Shown: one piece after another, positions 34,356 through 37,725 of the stretch
Layout: each line of letters begins with the position of its first letter
Numbering within the stretch: position 1 is the stretch's first letter
Assembly (NCBI RefSeq): GCF_007858185.1
Contig: NZ_VFES01000038.1
Span: 1-37,725, forward strand
Length of the DNA: 37,725 nucleotides
From: Pseudomonas grimontii
GTDB taxonomy: Bacteria; Pseudomonadota; Gammaproteobacteria; Pseudomonadales; Pseudomonadaceae
Direction of reading: 5' to 3'
Program-made: the position numbers and the translations under genes
The notes under the pieces: model-generated
What the model saw: the letters and a program-made list of their open reading frames with translations, nothing else
Database searches by the model: none
Told to the model about the DNA's origin: nothing

Positions 34356-34815
34356 ATGGCCTCTACTGCCTCTTATGAGTAGGTGCTTCACCGCTATCCT
34401 GACGTTCAGGAATGGTTGGCGCTGCTCGGCCTCCCGACGGATGAGCAGTGGCGTTACTTTCTGAGGATCGCCGCCAAGTCGTCTATCCGTGATCGGCTTA
34501 TGCTTTCGTTGGCGTATTGCGGCGCGCTTCGTTGTGCCGAGCTTGGTGTCCCTGAGAATCGAAGACCTGGATGTGGCCCATCGACTGATTTCAGTGCGAG
34601 CTGAAACGACCAAAGGCCGACGCAGCCGCGTCGTGTGCTACAGCCCTGACATTGCGCCGATACTCGGAATGCATCTTCATGCCCTTCGTCTGGCCGGTAA
34701 GAGTATCGAGGGTATTGACCCTGTCTGGGTCAGTGGGTGCCGTCGCTGGCGAGACACCTCAACCTTACGTCCCCGTACACGGGAAAGTAACTACAGCTTC
34801 ATGTTGAGAACCGGC
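34356..34815 (+). pseudogene. tyrosine recombinase (integrase) remnant, catalytic part
   Basis: From ATG 34356 one frame reads MASTASYE, then TAG, then VLHRYPDVQEWLALLGLP and SSIRDRLMLSLAYCGALRCAEL. A one-base shift near 34545 moves to the next frame, which continues VSLRIEDLDVAHRLISVRAE, TTKGRRSRVV. This is the start of a phage-type integrase catalytic domain, with the first catalytic Arg in LRCAEL. The His-x-x-Arg and Tyr parts are absent. A nonsense codon, a frameshift and a missing 3' half mark it as dead. Confidence 0.8.
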
Positions 34816-34844
34816 ATCTGGTTGACGCGCGAGCAGCTGTGGGT

Positions 34845-35477
34845 GAACTCACCCGTCGATTGGAACACATCGACTTGCGCGGCCCTTATCGCGGAGATTG
34901 ATCAGATGACCGTTGGTGAATGGGCTCTGGAGTCAGCGCTCGGTACGAAGTTGAAAGGGCTTGGTCAACCGATGCACCGAACTCAAAGCGAGCGTTTCTG
35001 CATGCCTTACGCCGCTTTTTCATCGACGTTGAACTGTGGGGCTGGGGACGTCTGAAGTTCAGCCCCGTCATCACCTGGCCACACCCCGTACCGTGGCGTT
35101 CAACTCGGGTATCAATCCACGCGTTATCGACGACTCCAGCTGGCTCAAGCTGGTCTGGGCTAGCCTAAACCTGGAGCGTAAGGATTTGCTCTCGGAAATC
35201 CGTTCTGAAGCAGTTGCCCTCATCGAATGGCGTGTGCGGGCTGCGATTTTAATATTCCCAAAGCCAGTGCCAGAGCGCAGGCTCTGAAAAGTAAAGCATC
35301 CATCGGACATTATCTGGAGGTCGTGCCCCTGACGGCTGATGAGCGGGCTATTGTCGAAGGTGACTTGGAAAAGCTGGACGGACTTATTAAAAACTCGATG
35401 ACGTGCCGACTCTGGATGGAAGAACGCCCAGTCAAATCGAGTTAAAAAATCCGATGATCGTGAGCATTCTGATTTAA
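34845..35477 (+). pseudogene. second integrase remnant with internal deletion
   Basis: Pieces in three frames join into one degraded protein: VDWNTSTCAALIAEIDQMTV, then FLHALRRFFIDVELWGWGRL, then HLATPRTVAFNSGINPRVID and SSWLKLVWASLNLERKDLLS. The sequence then jumps to CAGCDFNIPKASARAQALKS and PLTADERAIVEGDLEKLDGL, and after another frameshift DDVPTLDGRTPSQIEL. The order matches the N-terminal and extreme C-terminal ends of large site-specific recombinases that accompany integrative elements; the catalytic centre has been deleted. It ends just before the effector gene. Confidence 0.7.
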
Positions 35478-35483
35478 GTTTTA

Positions 35484-36314
35484 TTAGTCGCCCAGGAAGT
35501 TATTAAGCTCCAATGACTCACGCGCAGTCAATAATCTCTTGAAATTAAGGTCAGCGCTATTTTCGATTTTAACATCATTCAATCCCGATCCAGGAGGCGT
35601 GCTCGCCATAATGACGCGTGATTTATGAACATCTGCAAAATTCAAGATTTTTTTCATGTCGTTGCTTTTTAAATCTACATCTTTAAAAATCACAAATGCA
35701 GATTGTATGTTTTTATTTTTTGTTTCGCTAAGCCACTGGAATTCCTGTTTGCAGAAATCAGAACCCAGCCACTCGGGCGTTATGAAGAATGCCATTTTTT
35801 CTGCTTGCGCAATCCCGTTTTTGTACCCGACATCCCAAAACGGGTTTTGCATTTTAAATACATCTACATGTTGTAGTTTTTCAAGCTTTGTAAATTTATT
35901 TGATTGCAGGCTGATTGCATCAAGGTAATGAGTTGCGGCATCGTGCGACGAGCTTTCATTCGGATTTTGAGATCTGTACAAATCATGACGAAACTGCATT
36001 GCCAACTCGAAGCCTCCTTCCCGAGCTCCAAAAGAGACAATGTTCTTTACGCCGCCTGTTAATTTTAGTACATCATGAATTCCGGATAACTGCTCAAGAT
36101 TTAAATTTTTCAAGGCACCAAGTGACTCCTCGAAAAACCATCCACCCTCAGGCCTGCCTAAATCACTAAGCCTTTGCGCAACATGTTCTTCAATATTTTT
36201 ACTAGCGACACCAGTGACAGAAGAGGTGCCTGCCGATTGAGTTTGGATGGCCTCTACATTAGTCAGATCACCATGTTGACCTCTGCTGAAATAGCTTAAA
36301 GAATTTGCATGCAT
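35484..36314 (-). CDS. hopAM1: HopAM1/AvrPpiB-type type III effector, TIR-domain NADase
   Basis: The protein has 276 residues from ATG 36314, the same length I recall for HopAM1 of P. syringae, and it is close to that protein throughout (MHANSLS start, NNFLGD end). The first ~45 residues are Ser/Thr/Gln-rich and hydrophilic, as expected of a type III secretion signal. The TIR region covers roughly 90-240. Glu191 in SDFCKQEFQW falls exactly at the catalytic position of HopAM1. HopAM1 cleaves NAD+ in plant cells to a cyclic ADP-ribose variant and suppresses immunity. GGAGG lies five bases upstream of the ATG. An ATG at 36368 is in frame but lies inside the hrp box, so it is rejected. The gene is much richer in A+T than its flanks, a mark of transfer. 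Confidence 0.92.
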   Translation of the reverse strand: MHANSLSYFSRGQHGDLTNVEAIQTQSAGTSSVTGVASKNIEEHVAQRLSDLGRPEGGWFFEESLGALKNLNLEQLSGIHDVLKLTGGVKNIVSFGAREGGFELAMQFRHDLYRSQNPNESSSHDAATHYLDAISLQSNKFTKLEKLQHVDVFKMQNPFWDVGYKNGIAQAEKMAFFITPEWLGSDFCKQEFQWLSETKNKNIQSAFVIFKDVDLKSNDMKKILNFADVHKSRVIMASTPPGSGLNDVKIENSADLNFKRLLTARESLELNNFLGD

Positions 36315-36350
36315 GTATACCTCCAGACGCCGCTTCTGATTAGTTAGCTC

Positions 36351-36379
36351 TTCGTGGCTTTTACCCATGATGTGGTTCC
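36351..36379 (-). promoter_or_regulatory. hrp box (HrpL-dependent promoter)
   Basis: On the minus strand GGAACC is followed by 16 bases and then CCACGAA, an exact fit to the consensus GGAACC-N15/16-CCACNNA. It ends 36 bases before the effector start. It predicts control by the ECF sigma factor HrpL, and hence a type III secretion system in the host genome. Confidence 0.93.
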
Positions 36380-36676
36380 AAAATTGGCGGGAGAGCTGCT
36401 TGAAGGCTTCTCACGTAGAGAGTTTTTGTTAGGACGTAAGAGGTTGATTTTCCATTCCACATAAACGTCGACACCGACGGCGAGCAACTGCGTCACCCCG
36501 ACCCCGCCGCCGCGCGCGAAGCCGGCCTGCTCGGCCGATACCGGTGGGATTCCGGCTAGGATAAATGGGTGGATGAGCCGAAAAATCGCAAAGAGCATTG
36601 GTGCATGGATGGGGTCTTTGTGCCTACCTTATCCATAAGGCCGCCCCGCCCGCTGATTTGAAACCCAGTATGAAAT
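36380..36676. other. debris between effector and TPR fragment
   Basis: No intact gene. A G+C-rich patch at about 36465-36560 reads on plus as NVDTDGEQLRHPDPAAAREA and GLLGRYRWDSG, then a stop. It looks like a scrap of a larger, possibly Rhs-type, coding sequence, but I cannot name it. An 84-residue minus-strand frame over the same bases is probably its shadow. Confidence 0.4.
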
Positions 36677-36994
36677 TCACCTCACAGGCGAAGAGGGAAA
36701 TTTTTTGTTATTAGTCAGATAAAAATCCAGGTGCTTTTTTGGTCTCTCTTGAAAGGCTGGTGCTTTACCTATCCCATAAGCCAAATCAAAGTAATTATAA
36801 GCCTCGTCAGTTCTTCCCAACTCTAGAAACGCCATCCCTAGGTTAATCAAAGGACCTGTATCAACGCTCGATTCTCGGCTATCCAAGGCCCTATGCGCCC
36901 ACTGCTCAGCCGCCTTGAAATCGCCGTTATCGAAGTGAAGGTTGAAAAAAAGTGTATGAGTTTTCGGGTGGCTTGGAACATATCGTTGAGCGTG
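36677..36994 (-). pseudogene. TPR-protein 3' fragment
   Basis: An open frame of 105 codons without a proper start; it is preceded by TGA at 36995-36997. It encodes one or two tetratricopeptide-like helical hairpins: TLFFNLHFDNGDFKAAEQWA and GPLINLGMAFLELGRTDEAY, then NYFDLAYGIG. Only a TTG at 36886 could start a shorter product. It is likely the tail of a TPR protein, possibly an accessory or immunity gene of the nearby rhs locus. Confidence 0.6.
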
Positions 36995-36997
36995 TCA

Positions 36998-37208
36998 TGA
37001 GCGTTTCTCACTCGCCCATCTGGCTTTCGATCATTCGGCGGAGACGGTCGTAGCGATAACGCTTAGCCTTTGTGCCCGTCATGGTTTACAGCGCACCGCA
37101 TTTTTACTACGAGGCGGATGTCGACAAGCGCCACGACGACCCGACGGCGCAGCGTTGCGTCAATCGGTATTCAGTAGTTCATTGGGCGCGATGACATTCA
37201 CGTCAGGT
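36998..37208. other. gap between TPR fragment and rhs fragment
   Basis: No gene recognised. Short frames in this stretch include a minus-strand tail AKRYRYDRLRRMIESQMGE ending at about 37011. It looks like the end of another broken gene, but I cannot assign it. Confidence 0.35.
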
Positions 37209-37608
37209 CTAACTATTAAGATAAGGTGATAGAAACGCCTCAAAGAAAAGTTTGACGCTGCCGGCTGCTTTCCAAAAGCCGCCGTTATGTTTATCTACGT
37301 CTGGAGTAATGTACTTAAGCTTGATCGGGGCCTTGCTGTTCAAATATACCGGCTGGCCGTACGACCGCTCATTGGTTTTTTTATATCTAAGCCGCCTTGC
37401 CCTCTCGGCGTGTATGCAACTCAAGCCCTTTGGGTCCACCCACCCTATCGGGTTAGGCCCATATTGATAGAGATTCAGCCCCCCCGCCAACCCAACCGGA
37501 TCCGGCGTCGTAAACCGCCCCACATCCGGGTCATAAAACCGGAACGTGTTGTAGTGCAGCCCGATCTCCCGATCCAGATACTGCCCCTGAAACCGCAGAT
37601 TGTAGTGG
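37209..37608 (-). pseudogene. Rhs protein C-terminal fragment, cut by an IS
   Basis: It begins at the IS border with YNLRFQGQYLDREIGLHYNT, then FRFYDPDVGRFTTPDPVGLA, GGLNLYQYGPNPIGWVDPKG, the Rhs-associated core ending in the DPxGL cleavage motif. A short variable tail follows. It includes ITPDVDKHNGGFWKAAGSVK, reminiscent of polymorphic-toxin nuclease tails with HxGGxWK, but ends early. The 5' part of the gene is displaced beyond the IS, so no functional Rhs can be made from here. Confidence 0.85.
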
Positions 37609-37725
37609 TCAACTAATCCCGGACACGACGTTAAGTTTTTTCTCGGCCTGAGCCGGTGGCAGCCCACCATTAAATTGGTGCGGTCGAATCCAGTTGTACC
37701 GGTGCATCAAAAAATGGCTGATATC
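37601..37725 (-). mobile_element. IS3-family insertion sequence, 3' end (continues beyond window)
   Basis: The minus-strand frame 37609-37725 encodes the last 38 residues of an IS3-family transposase: DISHFLMHRYNWIRPHQFNG and then GLPPAQAEKKLNVVSGIS, then TGA. YNWIRPHQFNGGLPPA is the typical end of the integrase core. The element's end is placed at TGTAGTGGTCAACTAATCCC (37601 on), starting with the 5'-TG usual for IS3. It interrupts the rhs gene. The IS name cannot be fixed from this piece. Confidence 0.85.

Noticed and set aside
36315..36368. Upstream in-frame ATG (36368) as the effector start
   Set aside because: It falls inside the hrp box and has no ribosome binding site. ATG 36314 has GGAGG and gives the known effector length.
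37081..37194. Short plus-strand frame beginning MVYSAPHFYYEADVDKRH
   Set aside because: Only 37 codons, no clear ribosome binding site and no family recognised. It sits in debris, so I do not call it a gene.

Overview
The window looks like a chromosomal segment of a plant- or soil-associated Pseudomonas, most likely from the P. fluorescens group. The reasons are the codon use and high G+C of the core genes, the short palindromic intergenic repeats of the type tgtgggagggg...cccctcccaca, and a 3-mercaptopropionate dioxygenase cluster arranged as in other pseudomonads. Everything here was read by eye; no searches were run.

Layout. (1) 0.3-2.4 kb, plus strand: a three-gene regulatory operon. Two winged-helix (OmpR-type) proteins flank a degenerate EAL-domain protein. 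(2) 2.6-4.0 kb, plus strand: a WcaJ-type undecaprenyl-phosphate glucose phosphotransferase. (3) 4.04-4.42 kb: a tandem, hairpin-forming repeat, followed by a decayed second copy of the 3' end of yjbH. (4) 4.8-26.2 kb, minus strand: one large Wzx/Wzy-type exopolysaccharide cluster. In transcription order it is wzb (phosphatase), wzc (BY-kinase), an ops element, an acyltransferase, wzy, a GH5 glycanase, wzx, a pyruvyltransferase, two glycosyltransferases, a GMP/PMI enzyme, rmlB, rmlA, rmlC, rmlD, then yjbE, wza, yjbF, yjbG and yjbH. (5) 26.6-28.5 kb: an rfaH-type antiterminator on the plus strand, two small unknown genes, and a PAP2-like membrane protein. (6) 28.7-34.1 kb: an organosulfur module with a flavin monooxygenase, a class II aldolase-like protein, a LysR regulator, 3-mercaptopropionate dioxygenase and a four-domain rhodanese. 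(7) 34.2-37.7 kb: a horizontally acquired scrap yard. It holds integrase remnants, an intact HopAM1-type TIR effector behind a perfect hrp box, a TPR fragment, an rhs 3' end and an IS3-family terminus that cuts it.

How it fits together. WcaJ would load glucose-1-P on undecaprenyl-P. The Rml and GMP/PMI enzymes would supply dTDP-rhamnose and GDP-mannose, and the glycosyltransferases would build a unit decorated with pyruvate and acyl groups. Wzx would flip it, Wzy polymerise it, Wzc/Wzb control chain length, and Wza plus the YjbEFGH set export it. A 14-base match to the ops core lies on the minus strand between wzc and the acyltransferase, and the RfaH-like gene sits beside the cluster. This is a self-contained RfaH-ops antitermination circuit. 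The wzy gene is split by a frameshift inside a run of eight G, and wzc carries a run of nine G, so the polymer may be phase-variable.

The two strongest novel leads are the RfaH/ops/homopolymer-controlled exopolysaccharide system, and a HrpL-type promoter driving a hopAM1 homologue next to mobile-element debris.
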